Source: Collinsella sp. TF06-26
Lineage (GTDB): Bacteria > Actinomycetota > Coriobacteriia > Coriobacteriales > Coriobacteriaceae
Length of the DNA stretch: 64,000 nt
NCBI RefSeq assembly: GCF_002232035.1
Contig: NZ_NKXR01000008.1
Coordinates: 1-64,000 of the forward strand
Direction: 5' to 3'
Shown here: one piece after another, positions 9,403 through 17,833 of the stretch
Layout of the letters: every line of letters starts with the position of its first letter
Numbering within the stretch: the stretch's first letter is position 1
Position numbers and translations under genes: made by a program
The notes under the pieces: generated by a model
Database searches by the model: none
What the model saw: only the letters and a program-made list of their open reading frames with translations
What the model was told of the DNA's origin: nothing

Positions 9403-10494
9403 ATGAAGAAGAACAAGAACTATGTGGACCTGAAGGACCAGCCGGTTCCCGAGGGCCAGCATCTGCTCGAGGTCGATGACCTTAAGATGTATTTCCACAC
9501 CGAAGATGGCGTTGTTCGCGCTGTCGACGGTGTCTCCTACACGCTCGATCGCGGCGAGACCCTCGGTGTCGTCGGTGAGTCCGGCTCCGGTAAGTCCGTG
9601 ACCGCCATGACCATCATGGGTCTTATCTCGATGCCTCCGGGAAAGATTGAGGGCGGCGACGTTCGCTATCGCGGCCGTTCTATCCTCGAGATGACCGAGG
9701 AAGAGATGCAGCACATTCGCGGTAACGACATCGCGATGATCTTCCAGGATCCTATGACCTCCTTGAACCCGGTCTATAAGATCGGCAAGCAGGTGGGCGA
9801 GGGCCTTCGCTTGCACCGTGGCTACTCCAAGCAGGAGGCGCTCAAGCGCGCCACCGAGCTCTTGGACCTCGTGGGTATTCCCGAGCCCGAGAAGCGCGTC
9901 AACGAGTATCCGCACCAGTTCTCCGGCGGTATGCGTCAGCGCGTCATGATCGCCATGGCTCTTGCCTGCGATCCCGATATTCTGATTGCCGACGAGCCCA
10001 CGACTGCTCTGGACGTTACCATCCAGGCTCAGATTATTGAGCTCATGCAGGAAATGCAGGAGAAGAACGGCAACGCCATCATCATGATTACTCACGACCT
10101 GGGCGTTGTCGCCGACATGGCCGACAAGATCATGGTTATGTATGCCGGCCGTCCCGTCGAGTTCGGTACTGCTGACGAGATCTTCTATGAGAGCCGTCAT
10201 CCCTATACTTGGGGTCTTATCCGTTCCATCCCGGAGCAGGCCATCGATGAGAAGAAGCCGCTTACGCCGATTCACGGCAATCCGCCCTCGCTCATGAACC
10301 TGCCCCAGGGCTGCGTCTTCTCCCCTCGTTGCCCCTATGCGACCGACAAGTGCCGCAAGCAGCGCCCCGAGCGCGTTGTCACCGAGTCTGGTCATTACTC
10401 TGCGTGCCACTACTCCGGTGACCCCGAGTTCCTCAAGAACGCTCCTGAGACGTCCCGTACGCGCAAGGATTCCGAGAAGGGAGGCGAGGCGTAA
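9403..10494 (+). CDS. oppD: oligopeptide ABC transporter ATP-binding protein OppD
   Basis: Cytosolic ATPase that energises peptide import. The 363-residue protein has Walker A GESGSGKS, signature FSGGMRQRV, Walker [13 protein letters not shown] and a switch His in MITHDLGVV. The C-terminal oligopeptide-transporter extension holds the Cys motif [15 protein letters not shown], which can hold an iron-sulfur cluster in relatives. The stop TAA shares one base with the oppF ATG (TAATG). Confidence 0.96.
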   Translation: MKKNKNYVDLKDQPVPEGQHLLEVDDLKMYFHTEDGVVRAVDGVSYTLDRGETLGVVGESGSGKSVTAMTIMGLISMPPGKIEGGDVRYRGRSILEMTEEEMQHIRGNDIAMIFQDPMTSLNPVYKIGKQVGEGLRLHRGYSKQEALKRATELLDLVGIPEPEKRVNEYPHQFSGGMRQRVMIAMALACDPDILIADEPTTALDVTIQAQIIELMQEMQEKNGNAIIMITHDLGVVADMADKIMVMYAGRPVEFGTADEIFYESRHPYTWGLIRSIPEQAIDEKKPLTPIHGNPPSLMNLPQGCVFSPRCPYATDKCRKQRPERVVTESGHYSACHYSGDPEFLKNAPETSRTRKDSEKGGEA

Positions 10495-11522
10495 TGGCAG
10501 ATACCAACGAGCGTACTCCACTGCTGAAGGTCGAGCACCTCTCTAAGGAGTTTCCCGCTGAGTCCGGCATGTTCGCCAAGCGCTTCTCCAAGCGTGTCGT
10601 CTCTGCTGTGAATGACATTTCGTTCGAGATTTATCCGGGCGAGACCTTTGGCCTGGTCGGCGAGTCTGGTTGCGGTAAGTCCACCACGGGCCGCACCATC
10701 ATGCGCCTGACCAAGCCGACGGCAGGTAAAGTGTTCTTCCAGGGCAAAGACGTTGCCGAGATGAGCAAGCATGAGATCAAGGACATGCGTCGTGAGATGC
10801 AGTTCATCTTCCAGGACCCCTATGCTTCGCTCAATCCTCGTATGACCATTGGCGAGATCGTCTCCGAGCCCATGACCATTCATGGCGTGGGTACTAAGGA
10901 GGAGCGCATTGAGCGCGTCCGCGAGCTGCTGGACGTCGTCGGCCTGAACCCCGAGCACATCAACCGTTATCCGCACGAGTTCTCGGGCGGTCAGCGCCAG
11001 CGTGTCGGCATCGCCCGCGCGTTCGCTCTGAAGCCCAAGCTGATCATCTGCGACGAGCCCGTTTCCGCTCTGGATGTTTCCATTCAGGCCCAGGTTCTGA
11101 ACCTGCTCAAGGAACTTCAGGACAAGTTCGGTACGGCGTATCTGTTTATCGCCCACGACCTGTCCGTCGTGCAGCACATCTCCGATCGCGTTGCCGTTAT
11201 GTATCTGGGTAAGATGGTCGAGGTTTCGGACTGGAAGACACTCTATAGCGAGCCGCACCACCCGTACACGCAGTCACTGCTGTCTGCCGTGCCGGTGCCC
11301 GATCCTGATATCCAGAAGACCCGCAAGCGCATCATTCTTGCCGGCGATCCGCCCTCACCGCTGGATCCGCCGTCGGGCTGCCGTTTCCACACTCGCTGCC
11401 CGATCGCGCAGGGCATCTGCTCCGAGAAGCTTCCAGAGTTTAAGGAAGTTGCCCCGGGTCACTGCTGCGCCTGCCACTTCGCGGAGCCGTTCCCGATCAA
11501 GGAATCTCACATCGACCTGTAG
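10494..11522 (+). CDS. oppF: oligopeptide ABC transporter ATP-binding protein OppF
   Basis: Second ATPase of the heterodimer, 342 residues. It has Walker A GESGCGKS, signature FSGGQRQRV, Walker B LIICDEPVSALD, and the C-terminal extension with Cys motif GCRFHTRCPIAQGIC. A GGAGG-type site within the end of oppD serves the ATG, which overlaps the oppD stop by one base. It is the last gene of oppABCDF; a long inverted repeat starts 16 bases downstream. Confidence 0.96.
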   Translation: MADTNERTPLLKVEHLSKEFPAESGMFAKRFSKRVVSAVNDISFEIYPGETFGLVGESGCGKSTTGRTIMRLTKPTAGKVFFQGKDVAEMSKHEIKDMRREMQFIFQDPYASLNPRMTIGEIVSEPMTIHGVGTKEERIERVRELLDVVGLNPEHINRYPHEFSGGQRQRVGIARAFALKPKLIICDEPVSALDVSIQAQVLNLLKELQDKFGTAYLFIAHDLSVVQHISDRVAVMYLGKMVEVSDWKTLYSEPHHPYTQSLLSAVPVPDPDIQKTRKRIILAGDPPSPLDPPSGCRFHTRCPIAQGICSEKLPEFKEVAPGHCCACHFAEPFPIKESHIDL

Positions 11523-11538
11523 TCGGTTGTTTTCGTCC

Positions 11539-11665
11539 GGGCCCGCCCTGGTGTTACTTTTCAGAACGTCCTCGGACATGCAAGTAACCCCCGCTGCGCA
11601 CTTCGTGCGGCGGGGGTTACTTGCGTCCTGCGGAGTATTCTGAAAAGTAACACCAGGGCGGGCCC
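11539..11665. repeat. nested inverted repeat 1
   Basis: Outer arms of 28 bases are perfectly complementary (11539-11566 and 11638-11665). They enclose a second perfect 15-bp stem (11580-11594 with 11610-11624) that continues into CGCAC-TTC-GTGCG at the tip. Both 13-base spacers contain GTCCT(G)CGGA in the same orientation. It sits directly after the opp operon and could end transcription, but no T tract follows, and the long outer arms are unusual for a terminator. Confidence 0.9.
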
Positions 11666-11731
11666 TGCGGTAACGCGGCAGGGAGGGGTGCGATTCCTTG
11701 ATCGCTCACTAACTCTAATAGGAAATTGAGC

Positions 11732-11762
11732 GAGGCCGGAGCTTTAGCTCCGGCCTCCTTAT
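11732..11762 (+). terminator. hairpin GAGGCCGGAGC
   Basis: A perfect 11-bp stem (11732-11742 with 11747-11757) and a TTTA loop are followed by CTTAT, a weak T tract. It may end transcription from opp. Confidence 0.6.
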
Positions 11763-11767
11763 ACAAG

Positions 11768-11798
11768 GGCTCGGCAAAGCCGAGCCACAAACTTTTTA
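11768..11798 (+). terminator. hairpin GGCTCGGC before tRNA-Leu
   Basis: A perfect 8-bp stem (GGCTCGGC, AAA, GCCGAGCC at 11768-11786) is followed after seven bases by CTTTTT. It is terminator-like but the T run is displaced. Confidence 0.5.
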
Positions 11799-11847
11799 TC
11801 AGCCCCCAGAACATATTTGGGAATTGTGTTTGGAGAATGTGGCCGTA

Positions 11848-11972
11848 GGCCCCGAATCGGTGCTGCCTCCCGGCGCATTCCGCAGGGGGAGCGATATTTT
11901 GCAGCACGAAGTGCGTAGCAAAATATCGCTCATGCCCGAGGACGCGCCGGGAGGCAACACCGATCCGGGACC
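11848..11972. repeat. nested inverted repeat 2
   Basis: Outer arms of 29 bases (11848-11876 and 11944-11972) pair with three mismatches. Inside is a perfect 13-bp stem (11890-11902 with 11918-11930) capped by GCAC-GAA-GTGC. That cap is the exact reverse complement of the cap in the repeat at 11539-11665, so the two look like related elements in opposite orientation, about 180 bases apart. Confidence 0.85.
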
Positions 11973-12010
11973 GAACATATAGATCTACCAGCGCATTTAC
12001 AAATTCGTAA

Positions 12011-12059
12011 ACTTTTTTCAAAAAAGTGCTTGCACAGTTCTCGAATCATAGGTTATTAT
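12011..12059 (+). promoter_or_regulatory. tRNA-Leu promoter with upstream A/T palindrome
   Basis: TTGCAC (12030-12035) and TATTAT (12054-12059) with an 18-base spacer form the promoter. The palindrome ACTTTTTT-C-AAAAAAGT (12011-12027) ends two bases before the -35 box. The same arrangement precedes the tRNA genes at 15542 and 17897. Confidence 0.75.
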
Positions 12060-12116
12060 CTTCCTCGTTGAACGCGCGGGTTCAACAAAACGAACCGCGA
12101 ATCAACAACATAGCAT

Positions 12117-12206
12117 GTCGGAGTGGCGGAATTGGCAGACGCGCTAGCTTGAGGTGCTAGTGACCGCTTTTTGGTCATGCGGGTTCAAGTCCCGCCTCCG
12201 ACACCA
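12117..12206 (+). tRNA. tRNA-Leu (GAG)
   Basis: Acceptor arms GTCGGAG/CTCCGAC pair, the discriminator is A, and CCA is encoded. The anticodon stem CTAGC/GCTAG holds the loop TTGAGGT, giving anticodon GAG. The long variable arm (TGACCGCTTTTTGGTCA) is typical of tRNA-Leu. T-arm: GCGGG-TTCAAGT-CCCGC. Confidence 0.97.
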
Positions 12207-12217
12207 TCGCATTTGAG

Positions 12218-12239
12218 AAGCCTCTTCGGAGGCTTTTTT
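12218..12239 (+). terminator. terminator after tRNA-Leu
   Basis: A perfect 7-bp stem AAGCCTC-TTCG-GAGGCTT, with a stable UUCG tetraloop, runs into a T tract. Confidence 0.93.
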
Positions 12240-12265
12240 GTTACCGATAGACGGTGGGGTCCACG

Positions 12266-14611
12266 ATGGAAACGCTTGAACGCAACGAGTGGGCAGACGT
12301 TGCCCAACTAGTCGAGATCACGAGCGATGCTGTCATCATCTGCGAGCTCGACGGAACCATTCTGCATGTGAATAATCGCTTACTTGGTTTGATGTGCGAG
12401 GAACGCGCCGACGTCATCGGTGGAGATGTTAAAGACGTCCTTTACTCGTCCGCTTTTGAGCGTGCGACGGAACATCGTCTGCCATTTGAAACTGATGGCT
12501 CCGAGAGCGAACTGATGCTCAAACTGAGTGACGGCTCTTTTATTCCCGTCTTGGTTCGTGCGGGCTCCGTAACGCCTCCGCGCATCTTTGGGCGCCGCGC
12601 GCCACGTGTCCTGGTGGCACTTCACAGTATCGAGGAACAGTATTCTCACGACCGGCAACTCAAGCGTGCGTTATCGGAGCTTAGAGTGGCGAACAAGCGT
12701 CTCTCTGGCACGCTCTCGGTCATTATGAGTACCGTGGGCTCCGATGAGTTACCCAGCCTGCTTGATACCGTTTTGAACCAGCTTGTAGGAACGCTCGATG
12801 CTTCGGGTGCTGCTATCTATTTTTCTGAGAGCGGCGGCTTTAAGCTCCGCGGTGTTTCCAAGGAGCTGCTCGACAGCTACCTGCCCGAGTTTTTGCCGTA
12901 TGGCGCTGGCATTCCGACGTATGTTCTTCGCGAGTCGCGTGCCTGTCGCTTGTCGATTCAACAGGACCTTGAGGGCGATAAGGCCGCCTCCGGTATGTTC
13001 ATGGACCTGGATAATCGTTCTAAGCACCTGTTGCGCATGCAGGATATGCCTCCGTACCGCAGTGAAATCTGTCTTCCCGTTTTTTACGGTACGCAGATCC
13101 TCGGCGTGCTTGAAGTTGGTTGGAAACGCCCCCAGGCACCGCTCGCTTATGATGTTAATGTACTTGAGGTCATTTGCGATTACCTGTCTATCCAACTGGT
13201 CGGCATGGCATCGAGCCTTCGCTCCCGTCGCACGGCCGAGCTTGGCCGCTCGCTCAATGTCTTGCGGGATGAGTTGTTTACCTTTCTAGACGATTCTGCC
13301 GCGGCTACCCAGGCGGTATCGTCCGAGATCTGCAATATGCTCAACTGCCATTTTTGCCCTATTGAGTATGACGCCAGTCTGGATTCCTACGTCATAGATT
13401 TTGAAGGCGGCAGTCGCGTTGCTTTGCCGGACGATCCCGAGAAGCTTTTCTTTTCCACGACGGCGCCAGCGGCACGTTTGGGGGCTGCCCCTGATGGCTT
13501 TGAGGCATCTGTTTTGGGCGGCACGAGTGCCGAGGACCTTAAACACGTCCGTATAACTCGCGTTGACGAATCGATGCCTATGGGAGGCTGGCTTAGAGCG
13601 CATGGCCTGCCTTGCCAGGGTCTCTACGTCGACGCCGGCATCGAGGCGGGGCGCCCACGCCCTGAGGGCGATGGCAAGCACAGTAACGACGCAATCGTTC
13701 CTGCTTCTGTTGCGAAGGGGCCGACGACGCGTGCGCTGCTGCTTCGTGATGGTAGCCAAGAGCCGATTGATGACCTTGAATATGACTACTTGGTGCACTT
13801 GGCTCATGACTTTGAACTGATCTATGAAGGCGAATCTCAAAAGCGCGAGGAACGCCATATCGCCCAGACCCTCCAGATTGGCATGAGAAATTCACTGGGG
13901 GATGTTCCGGGAATCGCCGCCGATTCGGTGTACCTGTCGGCCACGAACTCGGCGTTGGTCGGCGGCGATTTCTATACGCTCATCCGTCTTCCCGACGATT
14001 GCGCCGTCATGATTCTGGGCGATGTGTCTGGCAAAGGCATTGAGGCTGCATCGATGTCCGCGCTCGTCAAGACGGCCCTGACGGCATATGCCTGGGAGGG
14101 CGCTGGACCGGCCCGCATGGCACGCTCCCTTAACAGCATGCTCATGGGCTTTTCGAGGGTCGAGACGTTCGTGACGGCCTTTATCGCCAAGATTGACCTT
14201 AAAGCCGGACGCGCAACGTATTGTTCGGCGGGCCATCCTCCGACCATGGTCATCAGGCCAGAGTCGATGCCGCTGGGTGGCGACGAGGCTCGTGGGGGAG
14301 AGGTCGAGCTGCTTGGATGCCAATCGGGGGTAATCGGTGCCTTTGAGAGCATGGTGTACGAGACAGGCGTGTTTACGTTCGCTCCTGGTGACATGCTATT
14401 TATGTACACCGACGGAACGATTGAAGCACGCGATCGCTCGGGTGCTTTCTTTGGCGAGCAGCGCCTTCGTGACCTTCTGCTCTCTGTCTCGGGTGAGGGC
14501 GTATCGGGAATCTGCGGCAAGGTCTTGGGCGAGCTCGACCGATTTACCGAATCGGCGCTGGACGATGACATTGCATTGGTGTCCCTTGAGTTTTTACGGG
14601 GTCGTTCATAG
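12266..14611 (+). CDS. PAS-GAF-PP2C (SpoIIE/RsbU-type) serine phosphatase
   Basis: Probable signal-regulated protein phosphatase of 781 residues. A PAS domain (about 8-110, ITSDAVIICELDGTILHVNNRLLG) is followed by a coiled segment and a GAF-like domain (about 155-310). A more divergent middle region follows, then a C-terminal PP2C/SpoIIE domain from about 530. Metal-binding signatures VGGDFYTL, LGDVSGKGIEA, MYTDGTIEARD and the final DDDIALV are all intact, so it should be active. Relatives dephosphorylate anti-anti-sigma proteins. The gene 78 bases downstream encodes a STAS-kinase fusion, its likely substrate. The ATG at 12266 follows GGTGGGG; a GTG four codons upstream is possible. What the PAS and GAF domains sense is unknown. 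Confidence 0.9.
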   Translation: METLERNEWADVAQLVEITSDAVIICELDGTILHVNNRLLGLMCEERADVIGGDVKDVLYSSAFERATEHRLPFETDGSESELMLKLSDGSFIPVLVRAGSVTPPRIFGRRAPRVLVALHSIEEQYSHDRQLKRALSELRVANKRLSGTLSVIMSTVGSDELPSLLDTVLNQLVGTLDASGAAIYFSESGGFKLRGVSKELLDSYLPEFLPYGAGIPTYVLRESRACRLSIQQDLEGDKAASGMFMDLDNRSKHLLRMQDMPPYRSEICLPVFYGTQILGVLEVGWKRPQAPLAYDVNVLEVICDYLSIQLVGMASSLRSRRTAELGRSLNVLRDELFTFLDDSAAATQAVSSEICNMLNCHFCPIEYDASLDSYVIDFEGGSRVALPDDPEKLFFSTTAPAARLGAAPDGFEASVLGGTSAEDLKHVRITRVDESMPMGGWLRAHGLPCQGLYVDAGIEAGRPRPEGDGKHSNDAIVPASVAKGPTTRALLLRDGSQEPIDDLEYDYLVHLAHDFELIYEGESQKREERHIAQTLQIGMRNSLGDVPGIAADSVYLSATNSALVGGDFYTLIRLPDDCAVMILGDVSGKGIEAASMSALVKTALTAYAWEGAGPARMARSLNSMLMGFSRVETFVTAFIAKIDLKAGRATYCSAGHPPTMVIRPESMPLGGDEARGGEVELLGCQSGVIGAFESMVYETGVFTFAPGDMLFMYTDGTIEARDRSGAFFGEQRLRDLLLSVSGEGVSGICGKVLGELDRFTESALDDDIALVSLEFLRGRS

Positions 14612-14689
14612 ACGACGCTGGGCGGGCTGAATCCGTACGGTTGGGGAAACGAATGCATCGAGTGGGCTTTTTTGGGGAACCATGGTCGT

Positions 14690-15436
14690 ATGAATGAGTG
14701 GAATGACATAGCGGTTTTGACGCCACCAGGCGATATCGACATCGCCACGGTGCCTGCGCTGCGTCGGCGGTTGGATGCTTTGATTGGCCGCGGCGTGCGT
14801 CGTGTCGTCATCAACTGTCAGGCTGTTAGCTTTATCGATTCGACGGGCTTGGCATTCCTGCTTACGCGCGCTCGTGAGCTCATGAGGCGAGAAGGCCTGC
14901 TTTCGCTCGTCAATGCATCAGCTGAAGTTGTTCGCTTTTTGGAGATTGCTCGTCTTGTCGATATCCTTCATGTCGCGGGGCCGGCACGGGAGTCTATTCC
15001 CGCCATTCCGGTGGGGGAGCTGCCTCGCTGGAGTAAGAGCGTCGAGGTCCGTCAGGGTATCGAGAATCTTCCATACTACCGACATCGCATCGCCGAACTC
15101 CTTGAATCGCTTCCGTTGCGCCGTGACGAGCGCTACGATGTCGCATTGGCGTCGGGGGAGGCGCTGGGTAATGCCTATGACCATGCGGGCGGTATCGGGT
15201 GCGTCCTGACGGTTCAGGCCTATGGCGATCGCGTTGTGGTTGAGGTGCTTGATCGAGGTGCCGGCTATTCTATCGATGAAACGAGCGAACCGGTCGCATC
15301 AGAGGAGCGCGGCCGTGGTATCAAGCTTATGCGTATGCTCGTCGATAACGTGGAGGTTGCTCGTCGTACGGACGGCGCCGGCACGCGCGTGCAGATGGTG
15401 AAGCTGTTTAGCGGAGCGCTGGAATCGTGTGCCTAG
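14690..15436 (+). CDS. STAS-HATPase fusion (anti-sigma antagonist joined to anti-sigma kinase)
   Basis: A 248-residue protein joins two partner-switching modules that are normally separate. Residues 1-100 form a STAS domain with the phosphorylatable serine motif DSTG (Asp50, Ser51), like SpoIIAA/RsbV. Residues 115-240 form a GHKL ATPase like RsbW/SpoIIAB: N-box Glu157, Asn161, His165 (EALGNAYDH), G1 box DRGAGYS, G2 box ERGRGIKLM. Both halves keep their key residues, so phosphorylation within one polypeptide is possible. The upstream PP2C protein probably reverses it. No sigma factor lies nearby. The ATG at 14690 has GGGGAA ten bases upstream; a TTG at 14672 in frame is an alternative. Confidence 0.88.
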   Translation: MNEWNDIAVLTPPGDIDIATVPALRRRLDALIGRGVRRVVINCQAVSFIDSTGLAFLLTRARELMRREGLLSLVNASAEVVRFLEIARLVDILHVAGPARESIPAIPVGELPRWSKSVEVRQGIENLPYYRHRIAELLESLPLRRDERYDVALASGEALGNAYDHAGGIGCVLTVQAYGDRVVVEVLDRGAGYSIDETSEPVASEERGRGIKLMRMLVDNVEVARRTDGAGTRVQMVKLFSGALESCA

Positions 15437-15461
15437 CCAATCGCTTTAGCGCGTTTGGCTA
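15434..15461 (+). terminator. weak hairpin after the STAS-HATPase gene
   Basis: TAGCCAA pairs with TTGGCTA around an inner CGC-TTTA-GCG. No T tract follows. It overlaps the stop codon of the preceding gene. Confidence 0.35.
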
Positions 15462-15479
15462 CTAAGAACATGCGGCAGA

Positions 15480-15529
15480 CAAGTTTTTTGAAAAAAGTAC
15501 TTGCGTCTTTTGGACAACTCGCGTAAATT
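15480..15529 (+). promoter_or_regulatory. tRNA promoter with upstream A/T palindrome
   Basis: TTGCGT (15501-15506) and TAAATT (15524-15529) are 17 bases apart. Upstream lies the T6-G-A6 block, and CAAGT/ACTTG extends the pairing into the -35 box. Compare the sites before the tRNA genes at 12117 and 17897. Confidence 0.75.
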
Positions 15530-15541
15530 AATAACCCGCAA

Positions 15542-15617
15542 GCGGACATGGCTCAGTTGGTAGAGCACAACCTTGCCAAGGTTGGGGTCGCGGGTTCGAG
15601 CCCCGTTGTCCGCTCCA
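15542..15617 (+). tRNA. tRNA-Gly (GCC), copy 1
   Basis: The cloverleaf has acceptor GCGGACA/TGTCCGC, D-loop with AGTTGGTAGA, anticodon stem CAACC/GGTTG with loop TTGCCAA (anticodon GCC), T-arm with TTCGAGC, and encoded CCA. It is identical to the copies at 15768 and 17897. Confidence 0.97.
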
Positions 15618-15627
15618 TTGCATTTCC

Positions 15628-15650
15628 GGACCGTTTAGGCGGTCCTTTTT
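15628..15650 (+). terminator. hairpin between tRNA-Gly and tRNA-Cys
   Basis: GGACCG-TTTAGG-CGGTCC is followed by TTTTT, ending two bases before tRNA-Cys. It may act as a terminator or a processing signal in a joint transcript. Confidence 0.75.
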
Positions 15651-15651
15651 C

Positions 15652-15725
15652 GGCGAAGTGGCCAAGTGGTAAGGCAGAGGCCTGCAAAGCCTTTACCCCC
15701 GGTTCGAATCCGGGCTTCGCCTCCA
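15652..15725 (+). tRNA. tRNA-Cys (GCA)
   Basis: Acceptor GGCGAAG/CTTCGCC pairs. Anticodon stem GAGGC/GCCTT with loop CTGCAAA gives anticodon GCA. The T-arm contains TTCGAAT, the discriminator is T, and CCA is encoded. Confidence 0.97.
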
Positions 15726-15734
15726 GGCAACATC

Positions 15735-15756
15735 CGGGCGCTCCGGCGCCCGTTTT
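15735..15756 (+). terminator. hairpin after tRNA-Cys
   Basis: CGGGCG-CTCCGG-CGCCCG is followed by TTTTG. Confidence 0.75.
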
Positions 15757-15767
15757 GTTTTACATAT

Positions 15768-15843
15768 GCGGACATGGCTCAGTTGGTAGAGCACAACCTT
15801 GCCAAGGTTGGGGTCGCGGGTTCGAGCCCCGTTGTCCGCTCCA
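15768..15843 (+). tRNA. tRNA-Gly (GCC), copy 2
   Basis: All 76 bases match the tRNA-Gly at 15542-15617, including encoded CCA and anticodon GCC. Confidence 0.97.
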
Positions 15844-15851
15844 AACGCAGC

Positions 15852-15882
15852 AGCCCGACTACTACGGTAGCCGGGCTTTTTC
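15852..15882 (+). terminator. terminator of the tRNA Gly-Cys-Gly cluster
   Basis: The stem AGCCCG(A)CTAC / GTAGCCGGGCT with a TACG loop is followed by TTTTT. Confidence 0.92.
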
Positions 15883-16021
15883 GTACCCATCGCTTGGGCT
15901 CGAACCCGAGAGGGAGCGAGCGTTTTGGGGCGTGGCTGTGGCGTTGTTTGCCGCGAATGTCAGCTTTGGGCGTATCATCGTGGGCATCTCGCAAAACCTC
16001 GTTGCAAGGGAGATTCATCCC

Positions 16022-17755
16022 ATGGCTACAGAAAAGTCCTCTTCGCGCTCATGGATGTCCGATGCCGCGATCTATCAGATCTACCCGCGCTCGTTTAAGG
16101 ATTCGACTGGTTCGGGTCTGGGCGATATCGCGGGCATTACCCAGCAGATGGACTATCTTGAGCGGCTGGGTATCGAGGCCATCTGGCTGAGCCCGTTTTA
16201 CCCATCGCCTCTTGTCGATGGCGGCTATGATGTGGCGGACTACTGCGATGTCGACCCACGTCTCGGCTCGCTTGATGACTTCGATGACATGATCGCTGCG
16301 GCTCATGCGCGCGACATCAAGGTCATCGTCGACATCGTGCCCAACCATTCGTCCAACCAGCACCCCTGGTTCAAAGCCGCTCTTGCCGCCGGCCCCGGAT
16401 CGCCCGAGCGCGCCCGTTATATCTTCCGCGATGGTCGCGGCGAGCACGGCGAGCTGCCTCCCACCAATTGGAATGCCAACTTTGGCGGCCCCGCCTGGAC
16501 GCGTGTTGCGGACGGTCAGTGGTATCTGCACATGTTTACGCCCGAGCAGCCGGACTTTGACTGGTCATGCCCCGAGGTTCGCGCGTTCTTTTGCGATGTT
16601 CTGGCGTTTTGGAGCGATCGAGGCGTCGATGGCTTTCGCATTGATGTGGCGCACGGTCTCGCCAAGGATCTCGACCGCGATGACCTCGACCGGTGGCATC
16701 TCGCCGAGGGCGATGACATGGTTGAGGACGGCACCCATCCGCTGTGGGACCGCAACGAGGTCCACGAGATCTATCGCGAGTGGCGCCGCGTGTTCGACCG
16801 CTATGATCCGCCACGCAGCGCCGTTGCCGAGGCGTGGGTGCTGCCCGAGCGCCAGTATCTCTACGCGCGTCCCAGCGAGCTTGGCCAGACATTCAACTTT
16901 GAGTTTGCCAAGGCCACTTGGACCTATGATGACATGCACGCTGCAATCGAGGAGGGCTTGAAGGCAGCTATAGAATCCGATTCCGCCTCGACCTGGGTGC
17001 TCTCCAACCACGACGTGCCGCGCGTGGCGACGCGCTATGCCCTGCCGCAGATCAAGGCGACGCGCTACCACCAGATTGCGCTCGACTGGCTCTTACGCGA
17101 CGGGTCGTCTTATGACGAGGAACGTGAACTCGGCGAGCGCCGCGCGCGGGCGGCCCTTTTGCTCGAGCTGGCGCTTCCGGGCTCGGCATACGTGTATCAG
17201 GGTGAGGAGCTCGGCCTTTTTGAGGTGGCTGACATTCCGTGGGCCGCACTCGAAGATCCTACTGCGACCAATACGCACGGACCGAAGCGCGAGAAGGGGC
17301 GCGACGGCTGCCGTGTGCCCCTGCCGTGGGTGGCGGCGGACGATCCCGCGCAGGGCGGATCGTTTGGGTTTTCACCGGCGGACGCCGATGCGGCGCCCCA
17401 TCTGCCGCAGCCTGCATGGTTTTCCGATTACGCTGCCGATAGGGAAGAAGCGGACCCGACATCGATGCTTGCGCTCTATCGTGACGCCCTCTGGCTGCGG
17501 CGCAAGCTGCGCGGGTGCGCCAACGATCTTGCGTGGCTCGATCTTGACGGGCGCACCGGCCTTGCGGATGGTGCCGAGGGCGCTGAGGGCGGCGTCATCG
17601 CCTATCGCCGCGACAACGGCTGGGCGTGTGTGACGAACTTCGGTGCAGCGCCCGTGGAGCTGCCTGCGGGCAGGGTCCTGCTCGCCTCATCACCGCTTGC
17701 AGACGGTAAGCTCGCGCAGGACAGCTCTGCCTGGATCATGCTCGGTGAGATGTAG
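16022..17755 (+). CDS. GH13 alpha-glucosidase
   Basis: Probable cytosolic enzyme that hydrolyses terminal alpha-glucosides such as maltose or isomaltose. The 577-residue protein has the (beta/alpha)8 barrel signatures: IYQIYPRSFKDS at the start, DIVPNHSS, nucleophile Asp208 in GFRIDVAHGL, acid/base Glu270 in AVAEAWV, and Asp331 in SNHDVPR. The spacing and GFRIDVAHG suggest the actinobacterial alpha-glucosidase subgroup; exact linkage preference cannot be read from sequence. No signal peptide is seen. The ATG at 16022 follows AAGGGAG; the frame runs open back through the tRNA genes, which is not coding. It stands alone, with no sugar transporter beside it. Confidence 0.9.
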   Translation: MATEKSSSRSWMSDAAIYQIYPRSFKDSTGSGLGDIAGITQQMDYLERLGIEAIWLSPFYPSPLVDGGYDVADYCDVDPRLGSLDDFDDMIAAAHARDIKVIVDIVPNHSSNQHPWFKAALAAGPGSPERARYIFRDGRGEHGELPPTNWNANFGGPAWTRVADGQWYLHMFTPEQPDFDWSCPEVRAFFCDVLAFWSDRGVDGFRIDVAHGLAKDLDRDDLDRWHLAEGDDMVEDGTHPLWDRNEVHEIYREWRRVFDRYDPPRSAVAEAWVLPERQYLYARPSELGQTFNFEFAKATWTYDDMHAAIEEGLKAAIESDSASTWVLSNHDVPRVATRYALPQIKATRYHQIALDWLLRDGSSYDEERELGERRARAALLLELALPGSAYVYQGEELGLFEVADIPWAALEDPTATNTHGPKREKGRDGCRVPLPWVAADDPAQGGSFGFSPADADAAPHLPQPAWFSDYAADREEADPTSMLALYRDALWLRRKLRGCANDLAWLDLDGRTGLADGAEGAEGGVIAYRRDNGWACVTNFGAAPVELPAGRVLLASSPLADGKLAQDSSAWIMLGEM

Positions 17756-17833
17756 GGGTCTCTTGCGGCGAGCTTGCGTTTGCCTGCGCCTTCCGCGGCG
17801 GCTGATGTCTTCGCGAGGTTCGCGAGGGCGTCG

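Noticed and set aside
11617-12021. 134-codon minus-strand frame between oppF and tRNA-Leu
   Set aside because: It runs through two inverted repeats and several hairpins; the translation has no recognisable motif or ribosome-binding site.
15548-16021. Upstream extension of the glucosidase frame through three tRNA genes
   Set aside because: It translates tRNA sequence. The ATG at 16022 has a good ribosome-binding site and the GH13 domain starts just after it.
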